This document shows positions 9,901-18,002 of a stretch of 64,000 nt of DNA, piece by piece. A program made the position numbers and the translations under genes. Position 1 is the stretch's first letter; each line of letters opens with the position of its first letter. Origin of the DNA: AAA164-E04 sp964342825 (GTDB lineage Bacteria > Verrucomicrobiota > Verrucomicrobiia > Limisphaerales > AAA164-E04); the NCBI GenBank assembly GCA_964342825.1, contig CAYFHO010000005.1, positions 62,001-126,000 of the forward strand, in the 5' to 3' direction. The notes beneath the pieces are model-generated. The model worked only from the letters and a program-made list of their open reading frames with translations, did not search any database and was not told where the DNA came from.

Positions 9901-10311
9901 GATCAAGGCGGCCTTGTCCAGGCAGGCGGGCACGGTCAGCTCAACGGCATTTGCACACACTGGGAAATGTGGAGTTTTGTTCAGGGAGGCATGACTCCAT
10001 TTGAAGCTCTGCGGTCGGGAACGATCCATGGAGCCAGGTATCTTGGATTGGACAAGGATCTTGGAACCATTGAGGTTGGTAAGTTGGCAGATCTGGTTAT
10101 TTTCGAGAAAGACGCGGATCCAACCCAGGATATTCGCCAATCACAAAACATCGAATGGGTGGTCGCAAATGGTCGCCTCTTTGAGGCAAAAACGATGCAT
10201 CAAATGGGTCATCACCCGGAAAAACGGGAATCTTTTTTCTGGGAACGATCTCCGCTTGCTTCCGGTTTGATCATGCGAGATCCCGCGACCTGCGCCGGGT
10301 GTCAACGATGA
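6955..10311 (+). CDS. Secreted PD40 beta-propeller fused to an amidohydrolase
   Basis: A 1118-residue exported enzyme. A signal peptide covers residues ~1-23. Residues ~45-650 contain TolB/WD40-like PD40 blades (repeated PSWSPDGEYI, PVFSPDGKYL, PVISPDGTTV patterns). Residues ~690-1080 form an imidazolonepropionase-like amidohydrolase: IPGFIDTHAHG carries the metal ligands H750 and H752, a further IEH follows at ~892-894, and VQAGGHGQL near residue 993 replaces the more usual Asp-containing loop. The C terminus ends with a CAGC pair. This propeller-amidohydrolase architecture is a known exported family whose substrate is not settled; a peptide or cyclic amide is only a guess. It may be expressed on its own. 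Confidence 0.9.
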   Translation: MFKLRHWILASMVCFLTTCLFAIGDEAADQEESTQEESEGKQSWNVDDVQGPGFEQIIDTREGTWMNLDVSPDGRHIAFDLLGDLYLMPIEGVTDQNPQSLVHLTSGIAWDMQPRFSPDGEYLAFTSDRTGKNEKGGDNIWTIHIASGELNQITQETFRLFNNPSWSPDGEYIVARKHFTSRRSLGTGEMWMFHRSGIKGGAHAGVQLTSKTNEQKDVNEPVFSPDGKYLYYSEDASPGSTFEYDKDSNGQIYVVKRLELETGKTLNFINGPGGACRPTPSPDGSTIAFVRRVDGKSGLHVFDSESGAVMLLYDDLERDMQETWAIHGVYPGFAWTPDGGSLVFWARGKIWRLNVADTTVHEIPFRVRDTREIAEPVRFPVEVAPNSFPVRMLRWVRVSPQGDKVVYQALGHLYVKNLPDGKPTRLTEQNTHFEFHPSFSRDGQTLVYTTWNDQELGQVRAISLSSEGDGKSWAITTKPGHYTDPVISPDGTTVVFQRTGGGWLTSPLWSRDQGIYAAPLTGGKAVKVTDSGSRPQFGSANDRVFLQKTASAPNADNRKLISIGIDGKEERTHFTSAWATDYQVSPDGKWVGFVERFHVYVAPFIQTGRTINLGPDQKGIPMIKASETAGDWVHFSGPDITLHWSLGPELFSLPVSLEKMTSSNEEDLDEPEVIHVGFDAVHDKPSSTIALVGGRMLSMASPFIEENTTIIVEENRIVEVGPDSKVAVPEDAHIVQLKGRMVIPGFIDTHAHGQQATSGIIPQQNWVDYARLGFGVTTIHDPSNDTQSIFAASEMTKAGLITAPRTFSTGRILYGAAGSYKAEINSLEDAKFHLERMKAVGAFSVKSYNQPRRDQRQQVIKAARELGMMVVPEGGATFMHNLTMIVDGHTGIEHTVPVEMIYGDVLDLWRGAAVGYTPTLSVAYGGLGGENYWYDVDEVWRNDRVMAFNPPHKVIPRARRRTTAPIEDYNHIRQARITKRLIDQGGLVQAGGHGQLNGICTHWEMWSFVQGGMTPFEALRSGTIHGARYLGLDKDLGTIEVGKLADLVIFEKDADPTQDIRQSQNIEWVVANGRLFEAKTMHQMGHHPEKRESFFWERSPLASGLIMRDPATCAGCQR

Positions 10312-10334
10312 GATGATTGCGAGAATCAAGGAGA

Positions 10335-11132
10335 TCAATCTTGTTTTCGAAACATCCTGGTGGCTAGCCAAGCTCCCATCACGCCACCACAAAGGGGTGC
10401 TGCAATGTAGACGATCCACCATCCCTGCCCGTTAACACGAAAGGGCAAACCACCCCACCCTGCCAGGGCTGAAAACAATCTGGGCGCAAAATCTCTGGCA
10501 GGATTGAAACAGGCCATGGTAACAGGGCCAAAAATACAAATAAGAATGGTTAAGGTGATGCCGATCAAAAAGGGCACAGCGTCACCAAGTCGCTTTTCAA
10601 CCATCTCTGAGGTCAAGCCAAAGACCGCGAATGCCAAAAGTCCGGTTCCTATCAGTTCTGCGAAAAACGCACTGGATGTGGACAATCGACTTTCTTCCTC
10701 AGAAGTCAGTGGATTACCCCCAGGGTTGGGAAAATATTCACCGAACACCATGGCAGTGGCTTCACTTCCGTGTTGACCTCGTTGAATTCCCAAGGATTTC
10801 TCGTGCGCTGAAAGGGGTTCCCGAAAAATGAGGAACAATGCGCAAGCAGCAACAAAAGCTCCCAGCATCTGAAAAAACACATATCCACATGCCAACCGAC
10901 CAGGCATGCCTTTGAACAGATACATGGGTAAAGTGATGGCCGGATTGAAATGAGCCTGACTATGATTTCGTGTGAGGAGAATGGCGATGGTAAGGCCGAA
11001 GCCCCAAACGGAAGCCACCTGAAAGACTCCCTGGAACGCATTGAAAGCGACAGCTCCAGCCACAGCGCCACATCCAAAGAAGATGAGGAGAAAGGTTCCT
11101 ACGGTCTCACCAATGATCCATTTGGGAATCAT
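10335..11132 (-). CDS. Aquaglyceroporin (MIP family), probable arsenite channel
   Basis: Inner-membrane channel of 265 residues with six predicted helices and both half-helix motifs: HFNPAITLP (NPA at 63-65) and CFNPARDFAPR (NPA at 200-202). The Asp after NPAR is the mark of glycerol-facilitator-type rather than water-only channels. The gene follows the arsenate reductase gene by 16 bases on the same strand. In Sinorhizobium an aquaglyceroporin (AqpS) replaces ArsB and lets arsenite leave the cell after arsenate reduction; the same role is inferred here. Plain glycerol uptake is the alternative, but no glycerol kinase or dehydrogenase gene is nearby. Confidence 0.9.
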   Translation of the reverse strand: MIPKWIIGETVGTFLLIFFGCGAVAGAVAFNAFQGVFQVASVWGFGLTIAILLTRNHSQAHFNPAITLPMYLFKGMPGRLACGYVFFQMLGAFVAACALFLIFREPLSAHEKSLGIQRGQHGSEATAMVFGEYFPNPGGNPLTSEEESRLSTSSAFFAELIGTGLLAFAVFGLTSEMVEKRLGDAVPFLIGITLTILICIFGPVTMACFNPARDFAPRLFSALAGWGGLPFRVNGQGWWIVYIAAPLCGGVMGAWLATRMFRKQD

Positions 11133-11148
11133 GACAGAACAAGATTAA

Positions 11149-11610
11149 TTATGAATCGCCGCTTTTGAACAGTTCAGCTCCGTCAACAAATCCCGCCGCA
11201 TACATGTCAAAGATCAAGCGAATCTGATCGCGCACTTGCCGGAAAACCTGGAGCACCTCTTCTTCACCGCCCTGCGCCTTGGCAGGATCAGGGAATGGCC
11301 AATGGTAACGACGGACCTGGGCGGGAAACTGAGGGCAGGCCTGATCCGCATTGTCGCAGACTGTAATGACGATCTCGATATCTTGATCCAGGAAATCATT
11401 CATATGCTTCGATGTATGACCGGAAATATCCAAACCAATCTCTTTCAGCACCTCAATTGCCAGAGGATGCACCTCACCGGTAGGATTCGATCCGGCACTG
11501 TGAACAGCAGCTGAATCTCCAACCGCATGTCTTAATATTCCCTCAGCCATGTGACTGCGACATGAATTTCCAGTACAAAGAATCAGGATGTTTGGTTTTT
11601 TCGAACTCAT
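11149..11610 (-). CDS. arsC: Arsenate reductase, thioredoxin-coupled (LMW-PTP fold)
   Basis: Cytoplasmic enzyme that reduces arsenate to arsenite using a three-cysteine relay. From the chosen ATG (MSSKKPN) the product has 153 residues with the CX5R loop CTGNSCR (C12-R18) and the pair in VCDNADQACP (C85, C92), which matches the Cys10/82/89 set of the pI258/B. subtilis type. A longer frame begins 11 codons earlier, but the fold starts right at NILILC. It is the first gene of a two-gene operon with the aquaglyceroporin. No ArsR gene is seen upstream; the divergent neighbour is a hydroxyacid dehydrogenase. Confidence 0.9.
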   Translation of the reverse strand: MSSKKPNILILCTGNSCRSHMAEGILRHAVGDSAAVHSAGSNPTGEVHPLAIEVLKEIGLDISGHTSKHMNDFLDQDIEIVITVCDNADQACPQFPAQVRRYHWPFPDPAKAQGGEEEVLQVFRQVRDQIRLIFDMYAAGFVDGAELFKSGDS

Positions 11611-11719
11611 ATGATTACCGTCATGACATGCCATCGAACACACAACCCTGTCGAGGAATATTTGGTTACAATTGAAAGGATTCTTGCAGGATTATCCCTG
11701 CAATTTACACTGCAGCACC

Positions 11720-12721
11720 ATGGCATGGAAAATTTTAATCACGGCACGCACGTTTGAAGTGGTCGGCAAGCCCGCCATTGAGTTTCTGAAATCCAAAGGC
11801 TGCGAAGTTACCATTCCCCCCAAATGGGGTCCATTATCCGGCAATGAACTTCTGGAACAATTAAAGGGGCATGACGCTGTGCTCTGCAGCCCGGATGTTT
11901 ACAATGCGGATGTGTTTAACTCGGCGGAAGGAAGCCAGTTGAAGATTATTTCGAGATGGGGAGTCGGTTATGATTCCATCAATGTCCCTGATGCCACCGC
12001 GGCCGGAATACCGGTTGCCTACACCCCCGGCCTTCTGGATGAGGCAGTCGCTGATTATGCCTTCGCACTGCTTTTGACCATGGCCCGCAGAACTTACAGT
12101 GTGCACCAGACCATGCGGGAAGGAGGCTGGAACGTGGAATGGGGCGTGGATCTTGGTAGCAAAACTCTCGGGGTGATTGGATGTGGCCGTATCGGTAGGG
12201 CCGTTGTTAAGCGGGCATCCGGGTTTAGTATGCGGGTTCTTGGATATGATGTCATGCCCCATCCTGATGCCAAAAAGTTGGGAGTGGATTTCGTCGATCT
12301 GGATACTTTACTCAAAGAGAGCGATTTCATCACGATCCATGCCGCATTAACCGAGGAGAACAAGGGGATGATCGGAGTTGAACAATTGAGATCGATGAAA
12401 TCGGACGCCATTCTTGTGAACACAGCGCGTGGCGCCCATGTGAATGAGGAAGCTCTCGCGCAAGCCTTAAATGAAGGCTGGATTGCAGGTGCCGCGCTGG
12501 ATGCCTTCATCAAGGAACCGCTTCCTGAAGATCACCCATTTCGATCCACTCCAAACCTCTTGCTTTCACCACATCAAGCTTCAAGCAGTCGTGAAACAGG
12601 TGAGCGAGTCAGCCTCGCCGCCGCAGAAGCAATCGTCGACCTCATGGAAGGACGACGCCCAAAACTACTGGTCAATCCAGAAACACTTGATCAAGCTCAA
12701 CTACGAGCCAAACTGAAATAG
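11720..12721 (+). CDS. D-2-hydroxyacid dehydrogenase (phosphoglycerate dehydrogenase-like)
   Basis: NAD-dependent cytoplasmic dehydrogenase of 333 residues from the ATG at 11720. A frame open 16 codons further upstream adds a low-complexity leader not expected for the family. The Rossmann motif is GVIGCGRIG (GxGxxG at 154-159). The catalytic triad is visible: R237 in NTARGAH, E266 in IKEPLP and H285 in LSPHQ. It lacks the C-terminal ACT domain of biosynthetic SerA. It is the first of three co-directional genes with an HpaI-type aldolase and a sulfatase, so a role in sugar-acid or 2-keto acid turnover fits better than serine synthesis. Confidence 0.87.
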   Translation: MAWKILITARTFEVVGKPAIEFLKSKGCEVTIPPKWGPLSGNELLEQLKGHDAVLCSPDVYNADVFNSAEGSQLKIISRWGVGYDSINVPDATAAGIPVAYTPGLLDEAVADYAFALLLTMARRTYSVHQTMREGGWNVEWGVDLGSKTLGVIGCGRIGRAVVKRASGFSMRVLGYDVMPHPDAKKLGVDFVDLDTLLKESDFITIHAALTEENKGMIGVEQLRSMKSDAILVNTARGAHVNEEALAQALNEGWIAGAALDAFIKEPLPEDHPFRSTPNLLLSPHQASSSRETGERVSLAAAEAIVDLMEGRRPKLLVNPETLDQAQLRAKLK

Positions 12722-12745
12722 CCTGAATCCAATTTCGCCCTAAAC

Positions 12746-13540
12746 ATGAAAACCAACCACGTCAAAGCTAAGCTCAAACGAGGAGAAGCCAGCATTGGAA
12801 GCTGGCTTTCCATTCCAGATCCAACCACTGCCCTGCTCATGGCAAATGTTGGTTTTGACTGGCTAAACTTGAATATTGAGCACATGCCGATTGGTGTGGA
12901 GACCGCTTCCCTCTGTTACTCGGCCATCGCGGGAACCAACACCGTTCCCATGGCACGCCCGGCATGGAATACCGGTGAGAATATTAAACGCGTCCTCGAT
13001 AACGGGGGTTGGGGTGTGATTCTGCCCATGATTTGCAGCAAATCAGATGCCGAGTTAGCTGTGGATTCGACATTTTACGCTCCAATGGGATCGCGATCTG
13101 TTGGGGGTATGCTCCATGCCGTCAGTTTCCAGACAGATCCGGCGACCTACTATGAGAGGGCGAATGAGGAAGTGTTGCTCGTCCTTCAACTGGAGCATGT
13201 CAAAGCCATCGAAAATGCCGAAGAGATTTTGAGTGTGCCGGGTATCGATGCCTTTTTCATCGGCCCCAACGACCTGTTGAAATCCATGGGTGAAAAACCC
13301 AAATGGGACAGCGAGAAACAGGAGTTCATAGATGCCCTCAAACACCTTCAAGCTGTGGGGAAAAAATACGGCGTCGCATCTGGAATTCATGTTCCTGATG
13401 TGGCTTCTGCAGAACGCAGACGTGAAGAGGGATTTCAGTTCATCGCGGTGGCAAGTGAAGCGGGCATGATGCTATCCAAAGCTTCTGAAATGGCCAAGGC
13501 TCTGGGATGTGGCAAAGACCGTGAAGTGGCCAAATATTAA
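12746..13540 (+). CDS. HpcH/HpaI-family class II aldolase
   Basis: A 264-residue metal-dependent aldolase cleaving 2-keto-3-deoxy or 4-hydroxy-2-keto acids to pyruvate (or a derivative) plus an aldehyde. H46 in NIEHMP, R71 in ARPAW, E150 in LQLEHV and D176 in FIGPNDL correspond to the base, pyruvate-binding Arg and metal ligands of HpaI. The gene lies 24 bases after the hydroxyacid dehydrogenase and 33 before a sulfatase, one probable operon. The pairing with a 2-hydroxyacid dehydrogenase suggests breakdown of a deoxy-sugar acid released from a sulfated polysaccharide. The exact substrate cannot be told. Confidence 0.88.
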   Translation: MKTNHVKAKLKRGEASIGSWLSIPDPTTALLMANVGFDWLNLNIEHMPIGVETASLCYSAIAGTNTVPMARPAWNTGENIKRVLDNGGWGVILPMICSKSDAELAVDSTFYAPMGSRSVGGMLHAVSFQTDPATYYERANEEVLLVLQLEHVKAIENAEEILSVPGIDAFFIGPNDLLKSMGEKPKWDSEKQEFIDALKHLQAVGKKYGVASGIHVPDVASAERRREEGFQFIAVASEAGMMLSKASEMAKALGCGKDREVAKY

Positions 13541-13573
13541 TTCCATTCTTAAAAACCAATCATTCCAATCATC

Positions 13574-14968
13574 ATGAAGACCTTATTTTATGAATTGCAC
13601 CAGGCGCTCTTGAGACTTGCTGTGCTTTGTTGCGCTTGCCTGGCATTCAACGTTTCTGCCAAATCACCCAACATAGTCCTCATATTCACCGACGATCAAG
13701 GTTATCAGGATATCGGCTGTTTTGGAGCCCCCAAAATCAAAACTCCCAATCTGGATAAGATGGCTCTCGAAGGCATGCGGTTCACTGATTTTTACTCAGC
13801 CAATTCTGTTTGTTCGCCTTCACGAGCCGCTTTGTTGACGGGATGTTATCCTACAAGGGTCAATATTCCGGGAGTGCTCTTCCCTCGTCACGACATCGGA
13901 TTGAATCCATCTGAGATCACCATTGCAGACATGCTTAAAGCGGAGAAATACGCTACGGCCTGCATCGGAAAATGGCACCTGGGTCATCACACGGAGTTCC
14001 TGCCAACTCATCAGGGCTTTGATCAATACTACGGCATTCCTTACAGCAATGACATGACCATCGATCCATCCATGCCGTTGGCAGAAGACCTTGTCTTGAG
14101 GGAGGGAATGACCAGAGAGAAAATCAAATCGGACAAACCCAGGAAGAATTGGGTGCCACTCCTCCGAAATGAAGAAGTCATCGAATACCCTTGCGATCAA
14201 TCCACATTAACCCAACGTTACACACAGGAAGCCATCCGGTTCATGGAGGAAAACCAAAAGAACCCCTTCTTCCTCTACATTCCCCACACCCTCCCTCACA
14301 TCCCTTTGGCGGCTTCGCCTAAATTCAAGGATACCAGTGCCGGAGGTTTTTACGGTGATACCATTGAAGAAATCGACTGGAGTGTAGGTGAGATACTCAG
14401 CACCTTGAAACGGCTCAAGCTAGATTCAAATACCCTGGTGATTTTCACGACCGATAATGGACCGTGGAATTTGAAAAACGGCCACGGCGGTTCCGCTCTT
14501 CCTCTGCGCGGTTACAAATTCCAAACCTATGAAGGAGGTATGCGCGTACCCTGCATCATGCGTTGGCCGGGCAAGATTCCTGCCGGCAGCGAATGTCATG
14601 AAATCGCCTCCACCATCGACCTTCTACCCACTTTCGCAAGAATCACCGGAGCAACAGTACCTGGGGACCGGGTGATTGACGGCATGGATATTTTCCCACT
14701 GATGCTTGGACGACCTGATGCGCGTTCCCCTCACGAGTCCTTTTACTACTACCGTGGACGAAAGCTCGAAGCCATGCGTAAGGGAATGTGGAAAATCAGG
14801 TTCAACAACGAAATCGAACTCTATCACCTGGGTCATGATTTATCGGAAACGGAAAACCTGGCGACCAAACACCCACAGCGGGTCAAAGCCATGCTGAGTG
14901 AAATGAAATCATTCGACGAATCCCTCAGAGCCAACAGTCGCCCCGAAGGCAAGTTATCCCAGAATTAG
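13574..14968 (+). CDS. Secreted sulfatase (Cys-type, family S1)
   Basis: A 464-residue exported arylsulfatase-like enzyme that hydrolyses sulfate esters, probably on polysaccharides. A signal peptide ends near FNVSA-K (residue ~30). Metal-binding D40/D41 sit in FTDDQGYQD. The formylglycine motif is CSPSRAALLTG with C80, so it needs a maturation enzyme not found in this window. GKWHLGH (~132-138) and FTTDNGPW complete the active site. Its 3' end overlaps the convergent M1 peptidase gene by 4 bases. It closes the dehydrogenase-aldolase operon and has a close relative at 28138-29589. Confidence 0.92.
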   Translation: MKTLFYELHQALLRLAVLCCACLAFNVSAKSPNIVLIFTDDQGYQDIGCFGAPKIKTPNLDKMALEGMRFTDFYSANSVCSPSRAALLTGCYPTRVNIPGVLFPRHDIGLNPSEITIADMLKAEKYATACIGKWHLGHHTEFLPTHQGFDQYYGIPYSNDMTIDPSMPLAEDLVLREGMTREKIKSDKPRKNWVPLLRNEEVIEYPCDQSTLTQRYTQEAIRFMEENQKNPFFLYIPHTLPHIPLAASPKFKDTSAGGFYGDTIEEIDWSVGEILSTLKRLKLDSNTLVIFTTDNGPWNLKNGHGGSALPLRGYKFQTYEGGMRVPCIMRWPGKIPAGSECHEIASTIDLLPTFARITGATVPGDRVIDGMDIFPLMLGRPDARSPHESFYYYRGRKLEAMRKGMWKIRFNNEIELYHLGHDLSETENLATKHPQRVKAMLSEMKSFDESLRANSRPEGKLSQN

Positions 14969-16725
14969 TCGAACGTTTCCTGATAAGGATTACCAAGCAA
15001 GGCGCTGCGCTCTTCCATCAATATCCAACGTTGCGGATCCAGGACGGCTCCCTGCCATGATTTCGCGTCCAGTCTCAGCTGGCCGTTGTCGAATGAATGA
15101 CGCGTTGTTTGACCATTGAGTTCAATTTCCAAGGGCATTGGAAAGCGACACCCTTCAGGCACATCCCAATCCAAAATCCATTGATCATCCTCCAGCCTTT
15201 CGGTCAAAACTGGAAGCGGTGCATGGTACAAATAGACATCAAAAAACCAACCCAGATCTTGCCCCGTAACTGAAGAAACCGTGCTGATAAACTCTTGTGT
15301 GGTTGCAAATCGAATCGCTTCCCCTTCCCGATGTAATTCCATTTCAGGATCAGGATAGGCAAACAATCGAAGAACCTTCTCCAGATCTTTCTTTCCGATC
15401 AAATACCTCAATGAATGTAAAATCCATGAGCCTTTGAAATAGACGTCTGAACCCACTTGATCGTCGATGATATCAATGGAAGTTGACTCTTTCGGGACTA
15501 AAGGGTGTTTGCTGGTGATACGCTTGCGATCCACGTACATGGCATGATGATAAGCCATCATTCCCTGGCGTTCTTCTGCATAGAGCACCTGCATGTAAGT
15601 GCATAATCCTTCGTGCAGCCAGAAATGCCGCCAGTCATCTGCCGTCACCAGGTTCCCCCACCACTCATGCCCCAGTTCATGGTGATGCAGCCAATCGTAA
15701 CCATGAGGACCGCCCCGAAACTTGTTTCCATAGGCGATGATGCTTTGATGTTCCATTCCCAGATGAGGGGTCTCCACCACTCCGTATTTTTCATTGCGAA
15801 ACGGATACGGCCCAAGTCGCCGCTCATAAAAGGCCATGTGACGCTTGAACTCGGGCAACACTTTTTCGGCCTTTTCCCTTGATTCTGGCAATACCCAAAA
15901 TTGAAAGGGCATGACGACACCATCACTGCAGGTGTAATCGGATTGAACCAATTCATAAGGTGCGATACTGAGCGCCAAATTATAATTACTGATCGGATAT
16001 TGCGTCTTCCAATGGTAGGTGATCCAACCCTCCTGCTCTCTTACCGTGGACACCAAATTCCCATTCGCGGCAACCACCAGAGGAGCAGGCACCGTCATTT
16101 TGAGATCTGCAGCCTCTGTCTTGTCCGAAGGATGATCCTTGCAAGGGAACCATAAATCTCCCCCCTCACCTTGAACCGTGGTTGCAATCCAGGGGTGACC
16201 ATCCTTTGTTTCAGACCAGGTGAAACCCCCGTCCCATGGTGCTTTTTTGGCTTCCAGGGGTATCCCGCTATAATCAACCTCTATTCTTACCAAAGTTTGA
16301 GCAGGCAACTCCAGGGCTGGGAAAACATGCAAAAGACCTTGTGCATGTTTGAACCTGGAAGGAATTGAAATACCTCCTTCAGTGCTCACTCGAACATCGG
16401 AAGTAGTGAATCGTGAATCAAAATTCAGCAGAATTTCTTCCAGCGAATGTACCACTGACAATTCCAATGTGGCTGTCCCCTGGATTGATTTCGATTCCGG
16501 CAGGATCTGTAAATCCAGTTCAATGTGCTTCACATCGTAGAGTGCCTGTAATGGATTCAAGGGTCCCCCTGAGTCATCGGTCCTGTTGGCAGTTTGTTCT
16601 GGCTCTCCATGAGTTTGAACAATGGTCGACTTGGAGTCCGATACACACCCCATGCAGAGCAGTAAAAGCATTACTGAAACCAAAGCCAGGCAACCGCGAA
16701 AGTTGATTTGTAAGACAAAAGTCAT
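14965..16725 (-). CDS. M1-family metallopeptidase, probable lipoprotein
   Basis: Envelope-located zinc aminopeptidase-like protein of 586 residues. The leader has a hydrophobic stretch ending in CMGC (C27); the -3 position is Cys rather than Leu, so lipidation is likely but not certain. The M1 fold follows: substrate motif GMEHQ (~323-327, in place of GAMEN) and the zinc site HELGHEWWGN with H349, E350, H353 and the distal ligand E372 in LHEGLCTY. All catalytic residues are intact. It is transcribed alone, 65 bases after the end of the sigma-factor pair on the same strand. Confidence 0.9.
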   Translation of the reverse strand: MTFVLQINFRGCLALVSVMLLLLCMGCVSDSKSTIVQTHGEPEQTANRTDDSGGPLNPLQALYDVKHIELDLQILPESKSIQGTATLELSVVHSLEEILLNFDSRFTTSDVRVSTEGGISIPSRFKHAQGLLHVFPALELPAQTLVRIEVDYSGIPLEAKKAPWDGGFTWSETKDGHPWIATTVQGEGGDLWFPCKDHPSDKTEAADLKMTVPAPLVVAANGNLVSTVREQEGWITYHWKTQYPISNYNLALSIAPYELVQSDYTCSDGVVMPFQFWVLPESREKAEKVLPEFKRHMAFYERRLGPYPFRNEKYGVVETPHLGMEHQSIIAYGNKFRGGPHGYDWLHHHELGHEWWGNLVTADDWRHFWLHEGLCTYMQVLYAEERQGMMAYHHAMYVDRKRITSKHPLVPKESTSIDIIDDQVGSDVYFKGSWILHSLRYLIGKKDLEKVLRLFAYPDPEMELHREGEAIRFATTQEFISTVSSVTGQDLGWFFDVYLYHAPLPVLTERLEDDQWILDWDVPEGCRFPMPLEIELNGQTTRHSFDNGQLRLDAKSWQGAVLDPQRWILMEERSALLGNPYQETFD

Positions 16726-16789
16726 GCTTCCTTAAATATCAATTTGGCTATAATTGCCAGCTGGATATGAATCTCATGTTTGGTAGAAG

Positions 16790-17392
16790 TCATCCGTTCT
16801 GGCGCAGTTCATGAATCAATCGGGTCAAATAATCTCTTCGAGGTAACAGAAATGCCGACAAGCGATGATAAAGCACTGCACCACAAATGAGGATGATGCC
16901 AGAAATCAAACCAAAAAGGACCATGCTTTTCTGGGCACTTTCATACCCCGTCACATAAGCCGACCAACGTGACACTCCAACCAATAATAGGAAACCTGAC
17001 ATGATAGCTGGGCTGTGATAACGAATCTCTTTTATCTCCTGGTTGGTTGTGCTCACCATAAGCTCCAAAAGTCTGATCACATGCATATGACAGGCTTTCC
17101 GCGACTGATCGCGTCTCCTCAATCCAATCATGGTGATCAGGCAGGCAATGATGGGAACCCCAAGGAACAGACATTCAAACACCCAATTGACCAAGTGTAG
17201 TTTCTCGCTATTCCACAGCAGCGTGAGTCGCAAAGGTGCATGCACCACCGCAGTGAGCAACCCGGCCCATAATGCCACCCATTTCACCCATTCACTGCGA
17301 TTGACTTTACGAACCCATTCCTGCGCTTCTCGCTCGGACATTTCTCTTCGTGGTTGGGTTTTCCATTGGTGTTCTATTTCTTCAAAGCTCAT
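16790..17392 (-). CDS. Four-helix membrane protein, possible anti-sigma partner
   Basis: Not recognised as a named family. The 200-residue product has a charged cytoplasmic N terminus (EEIEHQWKTQPRREMSEREA) and four hydrophobic segments near residues 36-60, 66-92, 125-150 and 155-178. Its start overlaps the 3' end of the upstream ECF sigma factor gene by 11 bases, the usual position for an anti-sigma factor. No zinc-binding HxxxCxxC motif is present. Its role as a membrane anchor or anchor-type anti-sigma factor is inferred from position only. Confidence 0.75.
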   Translation of the reverse strand: MSFEEIEHQWKTQPRREMSEREAQEWVRKVNRSEWVKWVALWAGLLTAVVHAPLRLTLLWNSEKLHLVNWVFECLFLGVPIIACLITMIGLRRRDQSRKACHMHVIRLLELMVSTTNQEIKEIRYHSPAIMSGFLLLVGVSRWSAYVTGYESAQKSMVLFGLISGIILICGAVLYHRLSAFLLPRRDYLTRLIHELRQNG

Positions 17393-17885
17393 TTGATCCT
17401 CTTCCTAAATTGTTTGTCAGTTGTTTTTTAATACGGTTGAGACGCACTCCTATCAAATTGACGGACATGTCAAAATTTTCAGCAATCTCCTGGTAAGACC
17501 ACCCTTCCAGATGCAACAAAATGATTGATCTGTCCAAAGGTGTGAGTTTTTTGATTTCGGTGTAGATTCGATCCAATAATGGATTCGGCCCCTCGGACGA
17601 CGTGGTGACATCCACATGCGTTCGATAAGCCTCCAACTTTTGATGATACGATGCGTCTTTCCTTTGCAAGGAAAGTGCCCTGTTCAAGCAGACCCGGTAA
17701 ATAAATGTCGAGGGTTTGGATTTGTTTGTATACTTGGGAATGCTTTTCCAAACAGCCAATCGAAGCTCCTGTACCAGATCCTCTATCTGGTTCCCCTCGG
17801 CAAAGGTGTTGGCGATCTTATAGAAGATCCCCTGATGATCCTTCATCCATTCGACAAATATTCGTTCCTGTTCCTCTGCTATCAT
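17382..17885 (-). CDS. ECF-type RNA polymerase sigma factor
   Basis: A ~167-residue alternative sigma factor. Region 2 contains FVEWMKDHQGIFYKIANTF and IEDLVQELRLAVWKSIPKY, with the core-binding acidic DLVQE. Region 4 contains LDRSIILLHLEGWSYQEIAE followed by the helix-turn-helix end GVRLNRIKKQL. The start at MIAEEQ is chosen because the nine extra upstream codons lack family similarity. The downstream membrane protein gene overlaps it. The regulon is unknown; the next gene on the strand encodes an envelope M1 peptidase. Confidence 0.87.
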   Translation of the reverse strand: MIAEEQERIFVEWMKDHQGIFYKIANTFAEGNQIEDLVQELRLAVWKSIPKYTNKSKPSTFIYRVCLNRALSLQRKDASYHQKLEAYRTHVDVTTSSEGPNPLLDRIYTEIKKLTPLDRSIILLHLEGWSYQEIAENFDMSVNLIGVRLNRIKKQLTNNLGRGSNEL

Positions 17886-18002
17886 CTGTTTTCTCCATAA
17901 GACGCATGTCAAAACGGGAAACTTACAAGAAATTTACTTTTTTGAAGGTTCCAAAAGGATGCTGTTTCAAGAAATACCACCAAGCAACCGGAGTTCGAAT
18001 AG

